DNA of 14,861 nucleotides, taken from Candidatus Methylomirabilota bacterium. GTDB lineage: Bacteria; Methylomirabilota; Methylomirabilia; Methylomirabilales; Methylomirabilaceae. The stretch is taken from the NCBI GenBank assembly GCA_003105305.1, contig PQAQ01000248.1, positions 1 through 14,861 on the forward strand, read 5' to 3'. This document shows positions 1-7,004 of the stretch, piece after piece. Made by a program: the position numbers and the translations under genes. Under the pieces are notes generated by a model. The model saw only the letters and a list, made by a program, of their open reading frames with translations, made no database searches and was not told where the DNA came from. How positions within the stretch are numbered: position 1 is the first letter of the stretch; every line of letters starts with the position of its first letter.

Positions 1-197
1 TGGCCGAGATCGACCGGCCTACTAAACTTGAGCTGCACCGAGGTGCCGCCGGCAAAATCAATCCCGAGATTCGCGGCGCCACGCCCGATCTGAATAATCG
101 AGACAATCCCAAGGAGGCAGAGAATTGATGAAATCGCAAACGCAATCCTCCGCCAGGCAACAAAATCGACCCGTGTCTTGCCGAGTATTTCAATCAC
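1..197 (-). CDS. secF: SecF, protein translocase subunit (N-terminal part, truncated by window edge)
   Basis: SecF works with SecD in the inner membrane. The pair uses the proton gradient to help SecYEG/SecA export proteins and to release them on the outer face. Only about 65 N-terminal residues are present. They begin VIEILGKTRVDFVAWRR, followed by a hydrophobic first membrane segment (roughly residues 18-35, rich in I, L, A and S), then GIDFAGGTSVQLKF. That last stretch is the D-F-x-G-G signature that opens the periplasmic P4 domain of SecF. The GTG start at 197 has CGGAG six bases upstream. A TTG at 203 is also in frame but sits directly against that ribosome-binding site, so GTG is preferred. 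The gene lies 89 bp downstream of the secD stop, the usual secD-secF order, and is probably co-transcribed with it. The rest of the gene lies outside the window. Confidence 0.9.
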   Translation of the reverse strand, partial: MIEILGKTRVDFVAWRRIAFAISSILCLLGIVSIIQIGRGAANLGIDFAGGTSVQLKFSRPVDLG

Positions 198-207
198 GCG
201 CAACTCC

Positions 208-283
208 GGGGTTTAGGGGTTAGGGTGTAAGGTTTAGGGTTCGGACTCACCGGCTATTTTTCTTACCCTATACCCCATACCCT
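208..283. repeat. Imperfect inverted repeat of telomere-like G-runs between secD and secF
   Basis: The left arm (208-232) reads as G-runs separated by TTTA, TTA and TGTAA. The right arm (262-283) is C-rich (ACCCTATACCCCATACCCT). In the secD-secF mRNA, which reads the minus strand, the arm GGGTATGGGGTATAGGGT precedes a C-rich arm about 30 bases later, so a long imperfect stem can form just ahead of the secF ribosome-binding site. The plus strand also has four runs of three or more G (from 208 to about 239), compatible with a G-quadruplex. The repeat could be a dispersed intergenic element or an mRNA stability or attenuation structure; which one cannot be decided from a single copy. Confidence 0.6.
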
Positions 284-286
284 GCT

Positions 287-1882
287 TTAGATGCTTAAGG
301 TTTTCAGATTCCACCGGCGAGTCATCCAATCGTAGACGACCCTGGTCCCCGCCAAGGCCGTTATCAGATTAAAGATTACCCCGAGGCTCAGCGTCACCGC
401 GAATCCCTTCACCGGTCCCGTCCCGAACAGGAACAACGCAAATGCGGTAATCAGCGTCGTGACGTGGGCGTCGATAATGGTCAGAAACGCTTTATCGTAG
501 CCCCCATCAATCGCCGATCGAACCGGCTTTCCCAGCCGGAGCTCCTCTCGAATCCGCTCTAAAATCAGGACGTTCGAATCCACCGCCATCCCGATTCCCA
601 GAATGATGCCGGCGATACCCGGTAACGTCAACGTAGCCCTGAGACTGGCCAATGCCCCCACCAGCCAGATAAGGTTCAACACCAGCGCGAAGTTGGCAAT
701 AACGCCGGACAACTTGTAGTAGACGGCCATAAACAGAATAACAAGCACACCACCCAGAATTGCAGCCCGCACACCTTTTTCGATGGAGTCCAGGCCCAAC
801 GAGGGGCCAACCGTCAAATTCGAGACGATATTGACAGGCGCAGGCAATGCGCCGGCCCGCAGGACGATCGCCAGGTCCCTCGCCTCCTCCACGTTAAAAC
901 TCCCCGAGATCTGGGCCTTGCCGCCCGGAATCTTCTCTCTGATGACCGGGGCCGAGTAGATGGTGTCGTCCAGGACAATGGCCAGACGTCGGCCCACATT
1001 CGCCGCGGTCACCTCACCGAAGAGTCTCGTGCCTTCCCGATCAAACTCAATCGAAACCACCGGCTGGTTGGTTTGGCTGTCGATCTGCACCTGGGCCGAG
1101 GTGAGCAGATCGCCGGTCAAGACCGCCCGCTTCTGCACAACAAGCGGCAGCTTGCCCGCCTTTTCCTGCTGGTCCGTGCTGCGCAGATAGAGGAGCTGGT
1201 CGCCCTCCGGAAGCTTTCCGGCCATCGCCTCGGCAACATTGGCATCCTCTGCCACCAGTTTAAACTCCAGAAGGGCGGTCTTGCCGATCAGATTAATCGC
1301 CCGCTGCGGCTCCTTGATACCGGGAAGCTGAACGACAATCTGACGGTCTCCCTCCTGGACGATGTGTGGCTCGGCGACACCGAACTGGTCGATACGATTC
1401 CGGATCGTTTCCAGACTTTGGCGGACGGCGGACTCCTGTATCCGCTTGGCTTCACCGGAGGCGAGACTCAAGACGAGTTCGGTCGAATCGGCGCCGCCGG
1501 ACTGTTGCAGATTGGCGTAGTTTTTCAGGATGCGGCGCACGCCTTCCAGGCCCTCCTTCGCCTGCAGCGTAATCCTGATCCGGTCGATCCCCTCGCGCGT
1601 GATCCGCGCAACGGGGATATTGTCCTTTTCGGCTTCGCGACGTATTTCAGCAACCAGCCGATCGACAGTATTTTCTATTGCCTTCTCGGTCGCGACTTCC
1701 AGAACCAGATGCATCCCCCCCTGCAGGTCGAGTCCCAGATTGAGTCGCTCAGCCCGCGGCAGTAGCGGCGGCAACAGCGAAGGGAGCGACGACCGACCGG
1801 ACAGCGTCGGAAACAGATAGTAGCCGGCTATCACCGTCACCAGCAACAGGGAGAGGACCTTCCATAGTATGTTTTTCTTCAT
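287..1882 (-). CDS. secD: SecD, protein translocase subunit
   Basis: SecD is the larger partner of the SecDF proton-driven motor that assists late steps of Sec-dependent export. The 531-residue product matches the shorter SecD forms. There is one N-terminal membrane segment (about 5-25), then DLQGGMHLVLEV (52-63), the SecD signature at the start of the P1 domain. A conserved IDQFGVAEPHI stretch follows in the periplasmic region. Five further membrane segments lie in the last third, including GIGMAVDSNVLILERIREE (429-447), whose Asp belongs to the proton-relay region typical of SecD/RND proteins. The ATG at 1882 follows a weak AGGG. The expected upstream partner yajC is absent; a polyamine operon lies upstream instead. 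A separate promoter at 1945-1973 suggests independent expression. secF follows directly. Confidence 0.97.
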   Translation of the reverse strand: MKKNILWKVLSLLLVTVIAGYYLFPTLSGRSSLPSLLPPLLPRAERLNLGLDLQGGMHLVLEVATEKAIENTVDRLVAEIRREAEKDNIPVARITREGIDRIRITLQAKEGLEGVRRILKNYANLQQSGGADSTELVLSLASGEAKRIQESAVRQSLETIRNRIDQFGVAEPHIVQEGDRQIVVQLPGIKEPQRAINLIGKTALLEFKLVAEDANVAEAMAGKLPEGDQLLYLRSTDQQEKAGKLPLVVQKRAVLTGDLLTSAQVQIDSQTNQPVVSIEFDREGTRLFGEVTAANVGRRLAIVLDDTIYSAPVIREKIPGGKAQISGSFNVEEARDLAIVLRAGALPAPVNIVSNLTVGPSLGLDSIEKGVRAAILGGVLVILFMAVYYKLSGVIANFALVLNLIWLVGALASLRATLTLPGIAGIILGIGMAVDSNVLILERIREELRLGKPVRSAIDGGYDKAFLTIIDAHVTTLITAFALFLFGTGPVKGFAVTLSLGVIFNLITALAGTRVVYDWMTRRWNLKTLSI

Positions 1883-1944
1883 GATGCCCTGCTGGCCTCT
1901 AATTCCATATAGATGAAGTTACCGTAGGAACAATCGGACGGCAA

Positions 1945-1973
1945 AATATACGGGAAAGGTGGTGAAAAAGCAA
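1945..1973 (-). promoter_or_regulatory. Candidate sigma70 promoter for secD-secF
   Basis: On the minus strand TTGCTT (1968-1973) and TATATT (1945-1950) are separated by exactly 17 bases, a near-consensus sigma70 arrangement in a locally AT-rich 114-bp gap. Initiation would fall near 1938, giving a leader of about 55 nt before the secD ATG. Called by eye; no transcript data. Confidence 0.6.
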
Positions 1974-1996
1974 CGGAAAAGTTTACAATCGCGGGC

Positions 1997-3460
1997 TCAA
2001 TCGCGCAGGACACGAATCTGAGGTTCGTCCAACTCCAGAACGCCGTCAATCCGCGCGCCGTAGGAGGCAAGCGACAGCAGATAGTCGATGGCCGAAGCTC
2101 CCACCTCTTCGCCGGGAACAAGGACAGGCACGCCCGGAGGGTAGATGGTGACAATGTCGGCGCTGGTGCGCCCTTCCGCCTTCGAAAGCGGCAGGTACTC
2201 CGATGGCGCAAAGAAGGCATCCCGCGGCGACAGATGGAACTGCTGCCCCTGAGGCGGAAGCAGACACGGGAAGGCTCGCCGATTTTGTGAATGGGCGCGG
2301 CGTCCCGCGACACTACCGAGCGCCGCTACCAGTCGATCCAGGTCGTCCCTTCGGTCGCCGATGCTGACAATCACCAGAATATTGAACAGGTCGGCCATCT
2401 CCACCTGGATGCCGAAGTCGGCGTTCAGGATGGCCGAGACCTCAAAGCCGCTGAGACCAAGCTCTTTGACGCAGATCGTAAGTTTCGTCACATCCAGGAA
2501 GAAATCACGGCTGCGCAGATCGGTCTCGCCCAAGCACGATAAGCCGGGAATCCGATTGATCCGGTCCCGTGCGTCGTTCGCCAGATCGATCGCTTTGCTC
2601 AAGAGCTTCTCCCCTTCGGTCGCCATCTGCATTCTGGCGAGATCCAGCGAAGCCATAAGAATATAGGACGGGCTGGTGCTCTGCATGAGCAGCAGCAGCT
2701 TCACCACCCTGGGGTGATCGATATCCGAACCCTTCAGATGCAACATGGAGGATTGCGTCATCCCTCCCAGGATCTTATGCGTGGACTGCACACACAGATC
2801 GACTCCGGCATCGAGCGCCGATACGGGCAACTTCCGGTGAAAGTGGAGGTGGGGACCGTGGGCCTCATCTACCAGCACCAGGATCTCTCGACGCTTGGCC
2901 ATGGCGACGATCGCGCGCAGGTCGGCCGTTACGCCGTAGTAGTTGGGGCTGGTCAACGAGAGGATCTTGGCATTCGGATACTGCGCGATGGCGCGTCCGA
3001 CTCCGTCGACCGTTACGTTGAGCAGAATGCCAAGCTCACGGTCAAAGGACGGTGGGAAGAATCGCGGGATCGCGCCGCTCAAGATGATCCCGGTCAGAAT
3101 CGATTTGTGCGCGTTTCTCGCGATCAGGATCTCGTCACCGGGATTGGCGGCGGACAGGATCATCGCATGATTGCCGCCGGTCGTCCCGTTGATCAAAAAG
3201 AAGGAATGATCGGCCCCGTACGCCTCGGCCGCCAACTCCTGGGCCTCCTTAATGACGCCAACCGGCCGCTGCAGACAATCGACCTCATCAAGTGTCGTCA
3301 GGTCGATCGTAAAGATTTTTGGGCCGACGAACTTTCGGAAGCGGGTCGAGATCCCCTTCCCGCTCTTGTGCCCGGGGGTGTGGAAAGAGACCTTACGGCT
3401 TTCAGCAAGGTTGACCATCGCATCGAAGAGTGGCGTTCTATATTGTCGTTCTGGAACCAT
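1997..3460 (-). CDS. Orn/Lys/Arg decarboxylase family protein, probable arginine decarboxylase
   Basis: This is a PLP-dependent fold-type-I amino acid decarboxylase of the basic amino acid group, probably making agmatine from arginine for polyamine synthesis. From the ATG at 3460 it is 487 residues long, close to Bacillus SpeA. Visible motifs are TPLF near the start, HTPGHK (27-32), NGTTGGNHA (91-99), DEAHGPH (198-204), and STHKILGG with the expected PLP lysine at 229. The C-terminal domain carries YPPGVPVLVPGE (from about 440). The frame stays open to a TTG at 3529, which would overlap speE by 35 bp and has GAGGAG ten bases upstream. The family N-terminus fits the ATG better, although its own ribosome-binding site is poor. 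Context with speD and speE supports arginine, but lysine or ornithine cannot be excluded from motifs alone. It is the last gene of the spe operon. Confidence 0.9.
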   Translation of the reverse strand: MVPERQYRTPLFDAMVNLAESRKVSFHTPGHKSGKGISTRFRKFVGPKIFTIDLTTLDEVDCLQRPVGVIKEAQELAAEAYGADHSFFLINGTTGGNHAMILSAANPGDEILIARNAHKSILTGIILSGAIPRFFPPSFDRELGILLNVTVDGVGRAIAQYPNAKILSLTSPNYYGVTADLRAIVAMAKRREILVLVDEAHGPHLHFHRKLPVSALDAGVDLCVQSTHKILGGMTQSSMLHLKGSDIDHPRVVKLLLLMQSTSPSYILMASLDLARMQMATEGEKLLSKAIDLANDARDRINRIPGLSCLGETDLRSRDFFLDVTKLTICVKELGLSGFEVSAILNADFGIQVEMADLFNILVIVSIGDRRDDLDRLVAALGSVAGRRAHSQNRRAFPCLLPPQGQQFHLSPRDAFFAPSEYLPLSKAEGRTSADIVTIYPPGVPVLVPGEEVGASAIDYLLSLASYGARIDGVLELDEPQIRVLRD

Positions 3461-3494
3461 CAGACAGGCAGGGTTACATCCTATACCCTGGTTT

Positions 3495-4412
3495 TCACTG
3501 GAAGGTGAAGAGAGGGGCGTTGTCTTCAATAATCCGCTTCTCCTCTTCGAGGTATCGGCGTACGTACTTCGGCAGGAGAAAAGACATCTGATGCGTCAGG
3601 CCATCGTAATACCGCAGATCTGGACCGATCCGGTCGGCAATGAGGCGATCAACGGCGCTTGGTTCGAACGTTCGCGGATCGGATCCTTTAGAGGCTATGG
3701 AAAAACCCCAGGGAAGCGCAAAGCTCGGGATGTTCGCCCAATAAGGGGCTACGACGGGAAATACCGTTTGCAAGGTTTGGTGTATGGCGGTGAAGCAGGC
3801 CAAGTTGGAGATACTGACCGCGCCCGCTTGCAACGCGATGATCCCATGATCTGTTAGACATCGGTGTACAATCTGATAAAATTCCCGAGTAAAGAGGAGA
3901 TAGGCTGGGCCCTCTTGCACCGGCTCCGAGATGTCGATGATGATGACGTCAAACCGCTCGTCCGTCTCCTCCAGGTACCGCCTGGCATCCAGAAAGCGAA
4001 TCTCGGCGCGCGGATCGTCAAATGCGCCCCTATGCCATTCAGGCAGCAGCTCCTTACATCGGTTGACGACCTCCTCGTCGATATCCACCATGATGGCTCG
4101 CTCCACAGTAGGGTGCCGAAGCACCTCCCGCAACGTCGCCCCTTCCCCGCCGCCGACGATGAATACCTTTTGGGGAGCAGGATGGCTGAGCATCGCCGGA
4201 TGCACGAGTGTTTCATGGTAGATGAACTCATCAAGGAGGCTGGACTGGATCTTACCGTCAAGGATCAGCGCCTTCCCATAGCTGCCAAGCTCCATGATAT
4301 CAACGGATTGAAAGGGGGTCTGAGCCGAAAACAGGGCTCGTTGAATCCCGTGCAGATGCCCTTCCTCCGGGCTCAGCGCTTCAATGAACCAGCGAAAGTT
4401 CTTGATCGGCAT
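3495..4412 (-). CDS. speE: Spermidine synthase-family aminopropyltransferase
   Basis: The enzyme transfers an aminopropyl group from decarboxylated AdoMet to an amine acceptor (putrescine, agmatine or a related polyamine) in the cytoplasm. The 305-residue protein shows YHE (65-67), the nucleotide-binding GGGEGATLREVLRH (87-100), DIDEEVV (110-116) and LDARRYLEE (141-149). The active-site stretch is IIIDISEP (157-164), where most relatives have D-S/L-T-D-P. It also has the longer layout and the LQAGA stretch (194-198) resembling Thermus/archaeal-type aminopropyltransferases that accept agmatine. The ATG at 4412 has GGAGAAGG six bases upstream and overlaps the end of speD by 32 bp, so the two are likely translationally coupled. 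With the decarboxylase downstream, an agmatine-based route to spermidine is plausible. Acceptor specificity is inference. Confidence 0.92.
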   Translation of the reverse strand: MPIKNFRWFIEALSPEEGHLHGIQRALFSAQTPFQSVDIMELGSYGKALILDGKIQSSLLDEFIYHETLVHPAMLSHPAPQKVFIVGGGEGATLREVLRHPTVERAIMVDIDEEVVNRCKELLPEWHRGAFDDPRAEIRFLDARRYLEETDERFDVIIIDISEPVQEGPAYLLFTREFYQIVHRCLTDHGIIALQAGAVSISNLACFTAIHQTLQTVFPVVAPYWANIPSFALPWGFSIASKGSDPRTFEPSAVDRLIADRIGPDLRYYDGLTHQMSFLLPKYVRRYLEEEKRIIEDNAPLFTFQ

Positions 4413-4815
4413 CGACGGCCTTCTCCATGGACGAGCTGAGCTTGTGCATCAGTTTCCCTGTATGACCGGGGATGATCCCCCGTCGCATCTCGACGACCGA
4501 CGGCTTTTTACACCGAAAACGGGCAGCGATGTAGTCCACCGCCACCTCTGGCTTGAGAACATCCCCACAGGTGAAGATATCGACCGCCGCATACCGATAT
4601 TCCGGCCAGGTGTGAATTGAGATGTGAGATTCGGCGATCACAACCACGCCGCTCACACCGAAAGGATTGAACTCGTGGAAGGACGTGTCAACGATGGTAG
4701 CCTTACAGGCGTTCGCCGCGGAAACCAGGATGTCTTTAACGACTTCGGCTTTTTTCAGCGACTCCGGGTTACAACCGTGTAGTTCCACCAACAGGTGTTT
4801 CCCGAGTGCTTGCAA
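4381..4815 (-). CDS. speD: S-adenosylmethionine decarboxylase proenzyme, bacterial class 1B
   Basis: SpeD makes decarboxylated AdoMet, the aminopropyl donor for SpeE. It is a self-cleaving pyruvoyl enzyme: the proenzyme breaks between Glu and Ser in AESHISIHTWPE. With the TTG start at 4815 the key residues become Ser63, His68 and Cys83, the same numbers as in the well-studied Thermotoga maritima enzyme, and LQALGKHL aligns with its MKSLGRHL start. The TTG also follows a GAGGGG ribosome-binding site. The frame is open further upstream to about 4956, but that stretch is AT-rich and contains the apparent promoter, so the longer start is unlikely. The 144-residue product has a C-terminal tail (about residues 115-144) a little longer than the Thermotoga protein; its last codons overlap speE. 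First gene of the speD-speE-decarboxylase operon. Confidence 0.93.
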   Translation of the reverse strand: MQALGKHLLVELHGCNPESLKKAEVVKDILVSAANACKATIVDTSFHEFNPFGVSGVVVIAESHISIHTWPEYRYAAVDIFTCGDVLKPEVAVDYIAARFRCKKPSVVEMRRGIIPGHTGKLMHKLSSSMEKAVDADQELSLVH

Positions 4816-4882
4816 CGATCTGCCCCCCTCATAAAAAATTGTTGTTCGATACCCACCTCCCCATACGTCTTTGTTCAAATGC

Positions 4883-4910
4883 CTTATATCGCGTTTTGGT
4901 AGAAATGCAA
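4883..4910 (-). promoter_or_regulatory. Candidate sigma70 promoter for the polyamine operon
   Basis: On the minus strand TTGCAT (4905-4910) and TATAAG (4883-4888) are 16 bases apart. Initiation near 4876 would leave about 60 nt of leader before the speD TTG at 4815 and would exclude the longer reading-frame start at 4956. Called by eye. Confidence 0.55.
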
Positions 4911-5105
4911 GAAAAAAAATCATGGGGCGGGTTAAAATTTTCATGCCTCCCCTCACGTATTCCGTAACTACAGATTCGCCAGGCTGCGCAGCGCCATGAA
5001 AAAGCTGTAGACTTCATCTTCAGACGTGCGTAAAATTTCGGCTAGATCGGACAGTCGGCGAGCGGTACGGGCAGCCTTTCATTTAACTCATATAGGTGTG
5101 GACAG

Positions 5106-6224
5106 ATGCGAGTCCCCTTCTTTGATCTCAAAGCGCAGTACGCTGCCGTCAGGGACGAAATCGGACGCGCGATCACCGAAGTCTACGATAGTCAGCAGTT
5201 TATTCTTGGTCCTCAGGTTCGCCGGATCGAGCAGGAGATCGCGCGCTACTGCGGCGTTTCCCATGCAGTAGGGGTCTCGTCAGGCACCGACGCCCTGCTG
5301 CTGGCCCTCATGGCGTTGGACATCGGTCCGGGCGATGAGGTCATCACAACCCCGTATACCTTCATTGCCACAGCGGGGTCGATCGCCCGATCCGGGGCCA
5401 GGCCGGTTTTTGTCGATATCGACCCGACCCGCTTCACGATCGATCCATGGCTGGCCGCCGATCGAATCACGGAGCGCACCCGCGCAATTCTTCCGGTTCA
5501 TCTGTTCGGTCGCTGCGCTGAGATGGAGTCAATCCGTACGTTGGCCGTCCAACACCGCCTGGCCGTGATCGAAGATGCCGCCCAGGCTATCGGAGCAGAG
5601 GACGAATACGGCAGGCGGGCCGGCGGCATTGGACTCTTAGGTTGCTTTTCGTTTTATCCGACAAAAAACCTGGGGGGGTTCGGCGATGGCGGAATGGTTG
5701 TCACCAGCGACCCTTCACTGGCCTCGACGCTTACGGCTCTGCGGAACCATGGATCGTCAACCAAATATCTTCATACCCTCCTCGGTGGTAACTTCCGCCT
5801 CGACGAACTGCAGGCAGCCATTCTGACCATTAAATTCCAATACCTCGATCGATGGACGGAACAGCGAATCAACAATGCGAAGCAGTATGATGCGCTCTTC
5901 CGCAACGAAGGCTTAGAACGGCGGATTCAACTTCCGGACATTCCCAAGAAGGAACGACACGTCTTCAACCAATATGTCGTCAGAACCCCGGAAAGAGAGG
6001 CGTTAAGCCATTTTCTTGAGTCTCGGGAAATCGGCCATGACGTCTATTACCCGGTGCCGCTCCACCTCCAGCCATGCTTCGAGTATCTGGGGTACAAGGA
6101 GGGAGATATGCCGATATCCGAACAGGCCGCGAAAGAAGCCTTGGCGCTACCGATCTATCCGGACCTGACCTCGTCAATGCTGGAATATGTGGTTGATGCC
6201 GTCAAAGCCTTCTACGGCCAATGA
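5106..6224 (+). CDS. DegT/DnrJ/EryC1/StrS-family PLP aminotransferase
   Basis: Members of this family usually aminate keto-sugar nucleotides for surface polysaccharides or glycosylated metabolites, using glutamate or glutamine as amino donor. The 372-residue protein is normal length. Visible are PFFDLKAQY at the N-terminus, SSGTDALLLAL (58-68), the PLP-ring contact EDAAQA (156-161), and SFYPTKNLGGFGDGG with the PLP lysine at 187. FRLDELQAAI follows, typical of the family. The ATG at 5106 has only a weak AGGTG upstream. No sugar-nucleotide dehydratase, epimerase or glycosyltransferase is adjacent, so the substrate cannot be named. The gene is divergent from speD and convergent with the DUF123 gene, so it seems to be transcribed alone. 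It is not the class-III aminotransferase type (HpnO) known from hopanoid pathways. Confidence 0.93.
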   Translation: MRVPFFDLKAQYAAVRDEIGRAITEVYDSQQFILGPQVRRIEQEIARYCGVSHAVGVSSGTDALLLALMALDIGPGDEVITTPYTFIATAGSIARSGARPVFVDIDPTRFTIDPWLAADRITERTRAILPVHLFGRCAEMESIRTLAVQHRLAVIEDAAQAIGAEDEYGRRAGGIGLLGCFSFYPTKNLGGFGDGGMVVTSDPSLASTLTALRNHGSSTKYLHTLLGGNFRLDELQAAILTIKFQYLDRWTEQRINNAKQYDALFRNEGLERRIQLPDIPKKERHVFNQYVVRTPEREALSHFLESREIGHDVYYPVPLHLQPCFEYLGYKEGDMPISEQAAKEALALPIYPDLTSSMLEYVVDAVKAFYGQ

Positions 6225-6273
6225 TCTTCGAGGGGGGCCGCTGCCCCACACGGGTAGGCCCGATGTAACGCAA

Positions 6274-6651
6274 TCACGCATTACGTTGGGAGGCGCGTCC
6301 GAGGAATACGAGGTGCGACGGGCATCGACAATCGCTGGACCCAAAGCCCTCAACGATTACCTGCGCCCCTGGTTTCGCAAGCGCCTTTCGATTGAGCGGG
6401 CATTCAATCTTCTCCGACGTGGAAAATATTCTGGTCCTCACGATCCGGGCATATCGCAACAGATAATCGATATGCCAGTGCAGCGTCTTGTTCTGTCGGC
6501 GGTGTCTGGCGAGGCGTCTTTCTACGCCGTTCAACGCGCTACCTGTGTAAATATATCTGCCTGCGGGAAAAAGAAACCTCCCCCGCCGTCCTACCTGCAG
6601 CATCGTCGGCTTTGACAGTTGAAGGATAAGCTGATAACAACCCCTCGTCAT
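6274..6651 (-). CDS. DUF123 family protein (Uri / GIY-YIG-like nuclease superfamily)
   Basis: A small protein of 125 residues from the ATG at 6651. The sequence MTRGCYQLILQL, then GRFLFPAGRYIYTGSALNG (24-42), RLARHRR (46-52) and HWHIDYLL (58-65) are the hallmarks of DUF123, a domain related to GIY-YIG nucleases and sometimes fused to endonuclease III. The two half-motifs GCYQLIL and YIYTGSAL correspond to the 'GIY...YIG' pair. A C-terminal DCRCPSHL holds two close cysteines and a histidine, also typical of the family. The frame extends to a GTG at 6720, but the family begins at the inner ATG. Neither start has a strong ribosome-binding site. The cellular role of DUF123 proteins is not well established; a DNA repair or nuclease role is inferred from the fold. 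It is transcribed toward the aminotransferase gene and divergently from the hopanoid operon. Confidence 0.85.
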   Translation of the reverse strand: MTRGCYQLILQLSKPTMLQVGRRGRFLFPAGRYIYTGSALNGVERRLARHRRQNKTLHWHIDYLLRYARIVRTRIFSTSEKIECPLNRKALAKPGAQVIVEGFGSSDCRCPSHLVFLGRASQRNA

Positions 6652-7004
6652 CAGTACACCATTACGCTTCGAGTGTAGCGGGATAAGAAAGGTTCCACGC
6701 GTGTCGCATCTCGTAATCACGGTATTCTTTTGGGATTGCCAGCGCTGGGGCTGATGTGATATAAAATTAAAATCCCTCGTGAGCGGCCAACGGCTGATTA
6801 GTCAGAGTGGCCTATATTGCCACAACACGGTAGGTCTGCGGCTTGGAATGCACCTACCTTTGGGGTAGTATCTATATCCAATGGCCGGAACGTCCCCAAG
6901 GCAGGGTTTCGACTTCGTCTCTGACCCGCTGACCCGCCGCCAACACTATCACTGTTCACCCAGGATTCGGGAGAACATTTGATCGGGCATTGTGAGGCAA
7001 CTGA
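6652..7004. other. 353-bp divergent intergenic region
   Basis: This gap separates the DUF123 gene (minus) from the hopanoid operon (plus). It holds a candidate plus-strand promoter (6736-6765), a small perfect hairpin GTGGC-N7-GCCAC at 6807-6823, and a tandem CTGACCCG near 6920-6940. Neither strand carries a coding region with recognisable homology, and there is no tRNA-like or riboswitch-like structure that I can name. If the promoter is real, the operon has a leader of about 230 nt. Confidence 0.5.
6736..6765 (+). promoter_or_regulatory. Candidate promoter for the hopanoid operon, with palindrome in spacer
   Basis: TTGCCA (6736-6741) and TATAAA (6760-6765) are 18 bases apart on the plus strand, upstream of an AT-rich stretch. 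The perfect 10-bp palindrome CCAGCGCTGG (6739-6748) overlaps the -35 element, a position suited to a repressor site. Initiation would be near 6772. Called by eye; the distance to the first gene is long. Confidence 0.4.

Noticed and set aside
201..290. Telomere-like TTTAGGG runs as evidence of a linear replicon end or eukaryotic DNA
   Set aside because: The tract is short, imperfect, and sits between two bacterial genes of the same operon, so a chromosome end or eukaryotic origin is not credible.
1073..1765. Plus-strand open frame inside secD
   Set aside because: It is antisense to conserved SecD sequence and shows no motif of its own; a GC-rich shadow frame.
1879..1908. Nine-codon frame (MELEASRAS) ending in ATGA overlap with the secD start, a possible leader peptide
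   Set aside because: No ribosome-binding site precedes it and its composition suggests no attenuation signal; probably chance.
4957..5105. Possible tRNA, small RNA or strong promoter for the aminotransferase in the speD-aminotransferase gap
   Set aside because: No cloverleaf or convincing -35/-10 pair could be found; TATAGG at about 5091 lies too close to the ATG and has no good -35.
6234..6247. GGGGC-CGCT-GCCCC hairpin between the convergent aminotransferase and DUF123 genes
   Set aside because: The stem is only five pairs and no T-tract follows on either strand, so an intrinsic terminator is not supported.
6187..6615. Plus-strand open frame following the aminotransferase and crossing the DUF123 gene
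   Set aside because: It overlaps the recognisable DUF123 protein in antisense, starts inside the aminotransferase gene and has no family-like sequence.
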